A stretch of 55,282 bases of DNA, from assembly GCF_016584665.1 (NCBI RefSeq), contig NZ_BBJB01000004.1:1-55282 (forward strand), given 5' to 3'. This DNA comes from Pseudanabaena sp. lw0831 (GTDB taxonomy: Bacteria; Cyanobacteriota; Cyanobacteriia; Pseudanabaenales; Pseudanabaenaceae). This document shows positions 9,101 to 15,672 of this stretch, one piece after another; the first letter of the stretch is position 1; the number at the start of each line of letters is the position of its first letter. Under the pieces are notes generated by a model, which had not been told where the DNA came from, did not search any database, and worked only from the letters and a program-made list of their open reading frames with translations. A program made the translations under genes and the position numbers.

Positions 9101-10765
9101 CCTTTTGCAGTAGCACCAGTATTACCTGAGACTCAGCCTGTCATCCAGCCTGAAATATCTGTGCCGATCGCAGCCGCAACCACTCCTGAGATCGAAGACC
9201 CCAAACCCAAAAAATCCTTTGGTCCTGGAGCTAAGATCGAAAAGTCTGTCAGTGCTACCTTGACGGCAGAACAGCAAAAATCTCTCGATCGCATCATGGC
9301 TCGCTATATCGCTCGGACTCAAGAGTCAAAACGGCAGACGCAGGAGCATCGCAAGTATCTTGCCGATCCGCGTACAGTTTCTGGCTTTACGCCACTGCTA
9401 AAGGAAATGGTTTATCCGATCGTTACCGATCGCGCATCAGGCTCCAAACTATGGGATGTCGATGGTAACGAATATGTGGATATAACCAATGGCTTCGGGC
9501 TAAACTTTTTTGGTTGGTCACCAGATTTTGTAACAGAAGCCGTAAAAGCACAGCTAGATAAAGGTATTGAGATTGGACCACAAACTCCTCTAGCAGGTAA
9601 AGTTGCCAAGCTTATTGCCGAATTTACGGGAATGGAACGAGTAGCTTTTTGTAACACGGGTTCAGAGGCGGTGATGGCAACATTACGTCTAGCTCGGACA
9701 GTCACAGGACGGGATCTAGTAGCTACCTTTGCGGGAGATTACCATGGTACGTTTGACGAGGTGCTTTATCGTCAAGGCCCCAAGCTGAAAACTTTGCCAG
9801 CTGCCCCTGGTATTCTGCCTTCAATGTTTGAAAATCTACTGGTACTCGATTACAATACGCCTGAATCTTTACAGATTCTGCGCGATCGCGCAGATGATTT
9901 AGCCGCAATCTTAGTGGAACCAGTTCGTAGCCGCGATCCAAACTTACAGCCCAAAGAGTTTTTACAGGATTTGCGTAGTTTAACTGAGCAGTCTGGAACC
10001 GCTTATATCTTTGATGAAGTTGTGACAGGTTTCCGTGTCCATCCTGGTGGCGCTCAAGCTTATTTTAATATTCAAGCTGACATGGCAACTTATGGAAAAG
10101 TTGTCGGCGGTGGCTTACCGATTGGGATTGTCGCAGGTAAGGCTGAGTATATGGATGCCCTTGATGGCGGGTTCTGGCAGTATGGCGACAACTCCATCCC
10201 CGAAGTCGGAGTTACCTTCTTTGCAGGAACTTTTGTGCGTCATCCCATGGCGTTAGCCGCAGCCGAAGCTGTTCTAAATAAGCTCAAGGCTGGTGGTCCA
10301 GAATTGCAGCGATCGCTTGCCGATAAAGTCAGTAAATTCGCAACCCATTTGAACCAGTACTTCAAGCAAATTGAAGCGCCAATTGAGATTGCCCACTTCA
10401 GCTCTTATTTCTATATTAACTACCCTCATGAAAGTCCCTATGCCAGCTTAATATTTTATTTGCTGCGCGAAAAAGGTGTCCATGTTTGGGATCATCGTCC
10501 TTGCTTCTTTACCCTATCTCACTCTGATGCCGATATCGAATTTGTAATCAGAGCTTTTAAAGACAGTGTTGCCGAAATGCAGATGATTGGATTTTTACCT
10601 CAACCTACGAATAGCTCTAATGGCAATGCTGTTGGAGGATTCGATCGCAATCGTCCACCGCAACCCAGCGCTCGTTTGGGAAGAGATCCAGAAGGCAACC
10701 CTGCTTGGTATGTTCCTGATCTCGAACGTCCTGGAAAGTACCTACAATTAGGGAATCTCTCGTAA
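3122..10765 (+). CDS. Hybrid NRPS-PKS synthetase: partial C-A-T-KS-AT-ACP-aminotransferase
   Basis: This 2547-residue protein starts with the C-terminal lobe of a condensation domain (about 1-250) lacking HHxxxDG. The adenylation domain (about 260-740) has TSGSTGRPKG near 428, SFDAATLEIW near 470 and NGYGPTENTTF near 563. My reading of its specificity positions is D-A-L-W-L-G-G-T-F-K, a valine-like code. A carrier domain has Ser821. The ketosynthase (from about 889) has Cys1059, His1195 and His1235. The acyltransferase has GHSIGE with Ser1509 and HAFH at 1605-1608, which points to malonyl-CoA. An ACP has Ser1853. A class III PLP aminotransferase domain (about 2040-2490) has Lys2326. No ketoreductase or thioesterase is present. 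The inferred product is a valine-like residue extended by two carbons and transaminated at the beta position, giving an enzyme-bound 3,4-diamino acid. The tail GNPAWYVPDLERPGKYLQL looks like a linker to the next module. Confidence 0.93.
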   Translation: MKTSVEIGVEHTESITKATFTSQENFWKHFLKEINANTFLGCDSVRAKENTSVADYQMAYGCLDEPLTFIFNNFIRENDLEVGAVLQGIWSLLLNRYSGDEDVVFGFQFVSKVIENFDNNSHLIPLRIKTSPETLLLPWLHQIQEQWKVIQTYRQVPLSQIQEWIDIPSGMLMFETLLILDNIEQGATPLANYPITIGVKVEPEFTFQVRYDRNRFQEATIIRLLGHLQTLLEGLISNPDQNIANLPILTTAERHQILVEWNNTQVDYPSDRTIHEIFADQVAKTPDKIAIILPSLGSGSETSLTYKELDNRANMLACELQQLGVGAETFVAMCIERSIETIVAILGILKAGGVYVPLDPAYPQERLAFMLEDTQAPVLITQTRLRDRIPPTQSHIICLKANWGDGSTAGIPIGTTINADSLAYINYTSGSTGRPKGVAIPHRAVARLVFGTNFTDLDGNQTLLQLAPISFDAATLEIWGALLHGGCCVLFPNDGIPDPQDLRTVIQTHGVTTMWLTAALFNAIVAESPEALTGVKELLTGGEALSPSFIRLAQKHLPATQLINGYGPTENTTFTCCYRIPCALAERVTSIPIGKPIANTQVYILDNNGQPVPIGVLGELHVGGDGLAREYINRPDLTAEKFIPDPFSADSTKRLYKTGDRVRWLPGGTIEFVERLDNQVKIRGFRIELGEIEAALSQHESVRDAVVIVREDIPGSKRLVAYITPRAEHSPNINLIKSFLQDQLADYMIPAAIIVLDKIPLTPNGKADRRALPAPVVTGAGANFIAPNTPKERVLAEIWCSVLGLEQVGIEDNFFDIGGTSLLGLQMVTRVQKQLGSEFRAVKLYQYPTIRTLAQYLDREDLKQSEPHLPKINQRDRLLQKSPKLNSDGIAIIGMVGRFPGADSVEALWQNLCNGIESCTAFTDAEIDPSVDVELRTDPNYVRVRGIVEGAETFDAGFFGISPREAEVMDPQARVFLELAYTALENSGYMPESYDGAIGLYAGSGQNTYFEHHICGRPEIINRLGEFQTMLANEKEFVTTRTSYKLGLTGPSLSINTACSTSLVAVIQAFQGLMSNQCDIALAGGISITTPQNRGYLHQEGSMLSPDGRCRPFDANAQGTMFNSGAGIVVLKRLEEALDDGDRIYAVIKGVGMNNDGTDKVSFTAPSVNGQAGAIAMAQASAGIPPETITYIETHGTATPLGDPIEIEALTQAFRTQTDATQFCAIGSIKSNVGHLVAAAGVTGLIKTSLALYYKKIPPSLNFEAPNPEIDFANSPFYVNNKLVDWSARETPRRAGVSSFGVGGTNAHVVLEEAPSVHESSPSRPYQLLRLSAKTSTALEQTTTSLKEYFTQNVETNLADVAYTLDHGRKAYNHRRFVVCRDRLEAIATLESLDVKRSATRLSEIRNPDVVFMFPGQGSQYLHMGKYFYEHEKVFRDAVDRCAEILKPLLDLELLQIIYPPQSNDGDEADTALLRQTQYTQPALFTIEYALALLWQSWGVRPAAMIGHSIGEFVAACLSGVFSLEDGLRLVATRARMMGALPSGSMLSVRLPADVLQKRLSADLAIAAVNGSSLCVVAGPTEQVDNLQKQLESEEIVCRTLHTSHAFHSPMMDPIIEPFAEIVKTIQLSPPQIPFVSTVTTEWITDAQATDPMYWASHLRATVRFAEGAKKLWERPERVLLEVGPRTTTATLARQQAKDIKRQIAISSLSSTADDDAEWAAILQAVGQLWLAGVDLERQQFYADEYRHRIPLPTYPFERKRYWIDPKPAIEQTLALQQNTESISIQTTETQSLPISQTNLNSQPKLEVKAHTMTEARKQQLIPQLQEVLETTSGLEIDGSDGTITFLEMGLDSLSLTQVAMALKKKFKVKITFRHLLEDYPNLDTLSDFVLRSLPPDAFSTQVATSVAAIPTAVSPTLLTATLVATPTPPSTYTPAMSNPIGQPNPVYNNGAVLPSISPELAGTMQAVVAQQLQIMAQQLQLLGQTGGAVAAAPFAVAPVLPETQPVIQPEISVPIAAATTPEIEDPKPKKSFGPGAKIEKSVSATLTAEQQKSLDRIMARYIARTQESKRQTQEHRKYLADPRTVSGFTPLLKEMVYPIVTDRASGSKLWDVDGNEYVDITNGFGLNFFGWSPDFVTEAVKAQLDKGIEIGPQTPLAGKVAKLIAEFTGMERVAFCNTGSEAVMATLRLARTVTGRDLVATFAGDYHGTFDEVLYRQGPKLKTLPAAPGILPSMFENLLVLDYNTPESLQILRDRADDLAAILVEPVRSRDPNLQPKEFLQDLRSLTEQSGTAYIFDEVVTGFRVHPGGAQAYFNIQADMATYGKVVGGGLPIGIVAGKAEYMDALDGGFWQYGDNSIPEVGVTFFAGTFVRHPMALAAAEAVLNKLKAGGPELQRSLADKVSKFATHLNQYFKQIEAPIEIAHFSSYFYINYPHESPYASLIFYLLREKGVHVWDHRPCFFTLSHSDADIEFVIRAFKDSVAEMQMIGFLPQPTNSSNGNAVGGFDRNRPPQPSARLGRDPEGNPAWYVPDLERPGKYLQLGNLS

Positions 10766-10818
10766 ATCAACATTAATTAAGAACCTCAAGAATAAGTCGC
10801 GTAAAAGTTGTATAGTTG

Positions 10819-10847
10819 TTGACAGAAAACATTTAGTGTTTGATAAA
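10819..10847 (+). promoter_or_regulatory. Possible promoter before the GT8 gene
   Basis: TTGACA at 10819-10824 is followed 17 bases later by GATAAA at 10842-10847. The perfect -35 box is suggestive, but the -10 box is weak. It lies so close to the ATG at 10850 that the transcript would be nearly leaderless. Confidence 0.25.
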
Positions 10848-10849
10848 TT

Positions 10850-11812
10850 ATGAAAGACGTTAATCTTGTCGCTCTAGAGCTTGAAAGCACTAGCTTAGAC
10901 TCAAAAAAAGAACCAATTGTTGTTACCTGTGCTGCAGATGATAACTATATGATGCCGCTAGCAGTTACAATTCGTTCCGCTCTTGAGAATCTAGGAAAGG
11001 ATCGAAGAATACTTCTATTTATAATTGATGGAGATATTAAGGAACGCAGTAAACAACGGTTCTTAAGGTCGATCAATCTAGAACGCTGTGAAGTTAGATG
11101 GATACCCAAACCTGACAAGATTATCAATGAAGATGTTATTCCTACTAGCATAACTTCTGGATTGCCTGAGATATCTCACATCACAATTGCTGCATGGTAT
11201 CGCCTGCTCATACCAAAACTTCTTCCGCAACACATCAAAAAAGCAATCTATTTAGATTGCGATCTGGTAGTAGTAGGAGATCTTGGAAAACTATGGGATA
11301 TAGACATTGCAAGCAATTATTTACTTGCTGTTGCTAGGCTTAAATCGTACGAGTATCGTACAATTCCATTCTTTCTCAAAAACTGGAAAGAACTAGGTTT
11401 TTCAGAAGACAACCTATATTTCAATTCTGGGATTTTAGTCTTTAATCTTGAAAAATGGCGGATTAACGATATGTCTAGCAAGTCTTTAGAATATATAAAA
11501 CTCAATCAAGAATATATTCGATGGGGCGATCAAGACGTTTTAAATGCAATAGTCGTTGGTAGCTGGGGAGAACTCGATCCTAGGTGGAATTGCATGAACA
11601 CTCCGCAAATGAAACAGGAAGAAGTAGACAATTCGTTCATTCTTCACTTTGCAACACCTCCAAAACCATGGGTTGCTCTAGAGGAATTTCCAGCAAAAGA
11701 CTCTTTCTTCAGGTATCTTAAGCTAACAAGTTGGTCGGGCTATCGACAATCACTTCCCCAGAGAATATGGAGAAAATTCAGGCGCGAAGTTAAAAAGATT
11801 ATGTCTACTTAA
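10850..11812 (+). CDS. GT8-family glycosyltransferase
   Basis: The 320-residue protein has the family 8 layout. An N-terminal strand-helix block (TCAADDNYMMPLAVTIRSAL) is followed by WYRLLIPKLLP and the metal-binding DxD motif in YLDCDLVVVGDL (Asp136 and Asp138). YFNSGILVFNLEKWR and a C-terminal ILHFATPPKPW complete the fold. GT8 enzymes are retaining transferases using nucleotide sugars, such as UDP-glucose or UDP-galactose. No signal peptide or membrane segment is seen, so it should act in the cytoplasm. It lies 84 bases after the hybrid synthetase and 6 bases before the next gene, so it is probably a tailoring enzyme of the cluster. Which sugar is moved, and to what, cannot be read from the sequence. 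Confidence 0.88.
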   Translation: MKDVNLVALELESTSLDSKKEPIVVTCAADDNYMMPLAVTIRSALENLGKDRRILLFIIDGDIKERSKQRFLRSINLERCEVRWIPKPDKIINEDVIPTSITSGLPEISHITIAAWYRLLIPKLLPQHIKKAIYLDCDLVVVGDLGKLWDIDIASNYLLAVARLKSYEYRTIPFFLKNWKELGFSEDNLYFNSGILVFNLEKWRINDMSSKSLEYIKLNQEYIRWGDQDVLNAIVVGSWGELDPRWNCMNTPQMKQEEVDNSFILHFATPPKPWVALEEFPAKDSFFRYLKLTSWSGYRQSLPQRIWRKFRREVKKIMST

Positions 11813-11818
11813 TGATGG

Positions 11819-12886
11819 ATGGTATTTCTTGAATCTAGTGCAAACAATCAAAAAATGGAAGTTAAAACTATGTCACCTATGAACTCATTTCCTCTTGAAG
11901 AAAGTATTGCAAAGTCTGATATCCCCAATCCCATTATTAAGGGAGATTTTTTGGATTTTCGCAAAAAATTTAATAATTCCCCGTTTATGTTCTCTCACAA
12001 TTTGGCAGGACATCCTTTATTTGAGCTGCCTCGCTTGGCAAAACTTGCAAACACCTTGATTGCAGACAAGGAAAGCCATGTAATGTGTAAAATCGGAAAT
12101 TTCCCAATTGATCAAAAATGGTCTGTCAGACCGAATAAGGTGGAGCAAGTTGCGGTAGTAATCGAAAATATTGAAACATCTAACTCATGGTTGTTGCTTC
12201 AAGATACACAACTCGATCCTGAGTATAAAGCTCTAATGGAACAGATTATCACCGAAGCCGAGAATCATACAGGTATTCCTTTACGCAAAGAGATTACATG
12301 GCTTGAAGCGTTTATCTTTATTGCGTCTCCGCATACAGCGACACCTTATCACATGGATAGCGAACAAAATTTTATATTCCAAATTCGCGGAGAAAAAGAA
12401 GATAATCTATTTGACCGTCGCGATCGCTCGGTATTAACCGAAAGTGAAATTGAAAGGTTTTATATTGGCGATCGCGAATGTTTAAACTATCAAGAAGAAA
12501 ATCAATGTAAAGCTACTGTTTATCATTTAACCCAAGGAACAGGTATCTATCATCCTGTTAACGACCCTCATTGGGTTAGAAATGGAAATACTTATACCGT
12601 TTCATTGACTGTTCTCTTCTACATGCGTCAGTTCGACTTACGAGCGCGGGTGTATCAAGTCAACCATTACCTCAGAAAATTAGGATTGAATCCAACCCCT
12701 CCTGGCAAATCCGTATTGATTGACAACATAAAAATTCATACAGTAGGTTTATTCTCAAAACAGAAGCCTGAAAACAAGAATGATGTACTTCGATCTGGAA
12801 TTGAGAGAATTCGCTCACTTGTGGCATGGCTTGGTGCTCCCTTAAAACTCGGCAAAAAGATATTTAAGAAGATCGAAAAGTCGTAG
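11819..12886 (+). CDS. Cupin/JmjC-like Fe(II)/2-oxoglutarate-type oxygenase
   Basis: This protein is about 355 residues long; internal ATG codons offer later starts. It carries TPYHMDSEQNFIFQIRGEK with His178 and Asp180 as an HxD pair, then VYHLTQGTGIYHPVNDPHWV with His245 and His251 as candidates for the third metal ligand. That is the iron-binding pattern of the JmjC/cupin-8 superfamily, whose members hydroxylate peptides or free substrates. The C-terminal 80 residues are basic. It is packed 6 bases after the GT8 gene and before the methyltransferase gene, so tailoring of the peptide product (hydroxylation of a side chain or of the beta-amino unit) is the simplest role. The fold is fairly secure, the substrate unknown. 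Confidence 0.7.
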   Translation: MVFLESSANNQKMEVKTMSPMNSFPLEESIAKSDIPNPIIKGDFLDFRKKFNNSPFMFSHNLAGHPLFELPRLAKLANTLIADKESHVMCKIGNFPIDQKWSVRPNKVEQVAVVIENIETSNSWLLLQDTQLDPEYKALMEQIITEAENHTGIPLRKEITWLEAFIFIASPHTATPYHMDSEQNFIFQIRGEKEDNLFDRRDRSVLTESEIERFYIGDRECLNYQEENQCKATVYHLTQGTGIYHPVNDPHWVRNGNTYTVSLTVLFYMRQFDLRARVYQVNHYLRKLGLNPTPPGKSVLIDNIKIHTVGLFSKQKPENKNDVLRSGIERIRSLVAWLGAPLKLGKKIFKKIEKS

Positions 12887-12976
12887 TAGCATTAATTTTA
12901 AGTTTCTAAAGATTCTATTTTCTATGATTACTTAAAAACTGTAACTTTCTTATTTTAAGTTTTAAATTGGAGAACA

Positions 12977-13759
12977 ATGACTAATTCTAATACTGACCAA
13001 ATAGTTGCTCAACATTTTGATGAATCCGCAAGATATTACTCGACCGCTTATAAAGATGGTTCGTTTTTTTCCTACTTTTTTAATCAGCGATTGGAAATAA
13101 TTTTTGACTCGTTAAACAAGTATGATCGTGCCACAATCTTAGATGTTGGTTGTGGTCCAGGGATGATGGCAGAGTACTGTATAGAAAAAGGATTTGAGTT
13201 TTTCGGGATTGATATATCAGAGAAGATGATAGAAGAGTGTGTTAATAATTTTGGACATGCCAGTTCTACCCATTTTTCTGTTGGCAAGCTCCAAAAACTT
13301 GAATTTCCAGATGCTTTCTTCGATGTAGTTCTTTGTATGGGAGCCTTAGAATATGTTGAACAAGATGAGATTGAAGATGCACTTTCAGAAATGATCAGAG
13401 TTCTTAGACCAGATGGACTGCTCATCATGTCATTGATAAACAAAAAGAGTTTTTATAAATGGCAAAGAAGGCTGAGAAAAAGAATTTTAAAGAAAATTAA
13501 GGGTCGTGATGTGCAACCTGAAAGCTCTGATGAACTTTTGAGCAAGCCATTTGAGGAAAATGCTATTCGTGCTTTGTTAGGTTCAAAGCAATTAAGCAAT
13601 ATCGAGACTGTACATTTTGGGTTAAATATATATCCATCTTTCTTAGAATGGAGAATCCCAGAGCAATTGAGAATAAAGATAAGCAAAATTTTAGATAGGG
13701 TGATTAGAGGGAAGTTCAAATGGTTATATTTGGCTTTTATTGTGAGGGCAAAGAAATAG
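12977..13759 (+). CDS. Class I SAM-dependent methyltransferase
   Basis: The protein is 260 residues. ILDVGCGPGMM (Asp56 to Gly62) is the SAM-binding motif I, followed by FFGIDISEKMIEECV with the acidic ribose-binding residue. FDVVLCMGALEYVEQDEI is motif II, and MIRVLRPDGLLIMSLIN closes the Methyltransf_11-type core. The last 100 residues are basic and variable, as is common where substrate is bound. No membrane segment is seen. It lies within the same-strand run of tailoring genes and 4 bases before the esterase gene. An O- or N-methylation of the nonribosomal product is likely; the target atom cannot be told. Confidence 0.88.
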   Translation: MTNSNTDQIVAQHFDESARYYSTAYKDGSFFSYFFNQRLEIIFDSLNKYDRATILDVGCGPGMMAEYCIEKGFEFFGIDISEKMIEECVNNFGHASSTHFSVGKLQKLEFPDAFFDVVLCMGALEYVEQDEIEDALSEMIRVLRPDGLLIMSLINKKSFYKWQRRLRKRILKKIKGRDVQPESSDELLSKPFEENAIRALLGSKQLSNIETVHFGLNIYPSFLEWRIPEQLRIKISKILDRVIRGKFKWLYLAFIVRAKK

Positions 13760-13763
13760 TATT

Positions 13764-15266
13764 ATGATAATACCATTTAGGATTAATGTGAGATGGAAAT
13801 TTCTATGCATCTTCCTAATCGCCGCGTTAACTGTCTTTCTAATGCATTTAGGATGGTCAAAGTGGTTATTGTCAATTCCTCAACCATTATCACAAAAATC
13901 AACTATTCCCCTAGTTCAACTCGATAATCTGCAACGGGGAAGTTATTACGCAGTATCTATTCTATCAACTGACTTATTTCCACATTTGTCAGCCAATTAC
14001 CGTCTTTGGATACCAAATGGAGTGGAACCAGTTCGCGGTGTGATTGTAAGGCAACATGGATGTGGTGCTGGTGCAACGGGACTGTCATATGCTAACGATC
14101 TACAATGGCAAGCTCTAGCACTTAAGTATCAATTTGCCCTTCTTGGTTCTAAATACACGACTGATCAGACAGTTGGAGGTTCTCTTGACGATCCATGCAA
14201 TTACTGGGGTGTAATTGATCGTGGTTCTGAAGATGCTTTTTTAAAAGCCCTTGATGAATTTGGGCAGAAAAGCCGTCATCCAGAATTAAATAAGCTGCCT
14301 TGGGTGCTATGGGGATACTCTGGTGGAGCAGATTGGTCAATACAAATGTCTCAAAAGTACCCTGATCGCACGATTGCCTTGGTCGCTATGCGAGGAGGTG
14401 GCGCGAAGATATCTTCCACAGAACCACCTAAACTCCTCACCGCGGACATCAACCCTGCCGTTCTGGGAGTGCCAGCATTGTATGCGTTGGGCGGAGCGGA
14501 AACGCCTAATACAGTCTATTTCGATGAAGGCTATGACTTACCCAAACAAGTTTTCACGCGGTTTAGAAAAGCTGGTGCGCCTTGGGCGATCGCAGTAGAA
14601 ACAGATATGGGACATGGATCTACTGATACAAGGCTACTCGCCATTCCTTACTTAGATTCGATCTTAACCGCTCGGCTTGCAAAGGATAGTACAAAACTCC
14701 GTCAACTTGACGAATCTAAAGGTTGGCTGGCTAATCCCAGCACCCATGAAATTGCCCCAATCAGCCAGTACAAAGGAGATCCCCTGCAAGCAGCGTGGTT
14801 GCCAGACAGAAAAACTGCATATAAATGGCAAGCCTATGTTGCTAATCCAAATTTATGGGATAAAGTGAGATATCGTTTTTGTTCAAGCCACAAGCTTTTA
14901 GCTCTCTTAGGTGCGGCATATTTAACCGAAAGTTGCTATCCAGACAGAGTTTCTCCAACACTTATACCTGAAGCGCCTACTAATCTACGTGTGGTAAGAG
15001 TTAGTACAACTGAGGTTGGCTTAACTTGGGATTTTACTCCAGATCTTGAAAACGGATTGCCAAAATTTCGGGTTTATCGCAACAACTCTCTGATTGTGAC
15101 CCTACAAGGTCAAGAACGCGGTGGTGATGATACTCCCATCTATCCACATGTTGTGCTTGAGTTTCGAGATAAAGCGGCTGGGGAAAACGATATCTATACA
15201 GTATCAGCATTCAATAGTCTAGGTGAAAATATTTCTCGATCCGCACGCATAGTGAGAGAAAACTGA
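13764..15266 (+). CDS. Membrane-anchored alpha/beta-hydrolase (esterase-like) with FN3-like C-terminal domain
   Basis: The protein of 500 residues begins with a basic N-terminus and one hydrophobic segment (about 13-32: FLCIFLIAALTVFLMHLGW), so it is probably exported and anchored. The catalytic domain has IVRQHGCGAG near the oxyanion hole and a GYSGGA nucleophile elbow with Ser186, as in esterase/PHB-depolymerase-like enzymes. DMGHG further on may supply the His. The last 100 residues (APTNLRVVRVS, VGLTWDF, FRVYRNN, YTVSAFNSLG) read as a fibronectin type III module. It follows the methyltransferase gene by 4 bases and is the only exported product of the cluster. It could release, trim or detoxify the product outside the membrane. 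A hairpin follows the gene. Confidence 0.75.
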   Translation: MIIPFRINVRWKFLCIFLIAALTVFLMHLGWSKWLLSIPQPLSQKSTIPLVQLDNLQRGSYYAVSILSTDLFPHLSANYRLWIPNGVEPVRGVIVRQHGCGAGATGLSYANDLQWQALALKYQFALLGSKYTTDQTVGGSLDDPCNYWGVIDRGSEDAFLKALDEFGQKSRHPELNKLPWVLWGYSGGADWSIQMSQKYPDRTIALVAMRGGGAKISSTEPPKLLTADINPAVLGVPALYALGGAETPNTVYFDEGYDLPKQVFTRFRKAGAPWAIAVETDMGHGSTDTRLLAIPYLDSILTARLAKDSTKLRQLDESKGWLANPSTHEIAPISQYKGDPLQAAWLPDRKTAYKWQAYVANPNLWDKVRYRFCSSHKLLALLGAAYLTESCYPDRVSPTLIPEAPTNLRVVRVSTTEVGLTWDFTPDLENGLPKFRVYRNNSLIVTLQGQERGGDDTPIYPHVVLEFRDKAAGENDIYTVSAFNSLGENISRSARIVREN

Positions 15267-15672
15267 ATTGACTAAATCAATCTCGACTAAGGATTACATT
15301 TACATAACAATCCTGAGTCATTTGTGAGATTAGATAGTTGATGAGAGTTTGCCCCAAAGGGATCAACTCTCACCAACTATTTAGGATTGCTATCCGTTAT
15401 CAATTCTAATGATGAAATCAAATTTTACAATGAAGATTTTATAATTTAGTTATGCAAATTTTCCTTTGCACTCTACAATACAATATCAAATATGAAAAAT
15501 GGTGATGGATTGTATCTTTATCAATAAAGTCATTACCTCTAACAAACAGAGGCAACAAACTTGTTTTTCAGAATAACTTAGTTGAACATCAACAGAAAAA
15601 TTTACAGTAAGAAAATGTAGCAGTAAACTCTAATTCTAGCCACATTCAATTATTGATAGGACATATTAAATC
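15267..15672 (+). promoter_or_regulatory. 406-base gap before the second NRPS block
   Basis: There is no gene here. A hairpin at 15335-15379 has 15-base arms with one mismatch, no clear T-run after it, and may end the upstream transcript. A small inverted repeat, TGCAAA-6-TTTGCA at 15453-15470, could be an operator. The gap is the longest inside the cluster, so a second promoter for the two NRPS genes probably lies here, but no confident -35/-10 pair was found. Confidence 0.4.
15335..15379 (+). terminator. Hairpin after the esterase gene
   Basis: The arms TAGTTGATGAGAGTT and AACTCTCACCAACTA pair over 15 positions with one A-C mismatch around a 15-base loop. It lies 69 bases after the esterase stop. 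Without a following T-run it is only a possible terminator or attenuator. Confidence 0.5.

Noticed and set aside
9412-9705. A 97-codon minus-strand frame within the aminotransferase domain
   Set aside because: It lies wholly in a strongly conserved domain on the plus strand and shows no family features or ribosome binding site.
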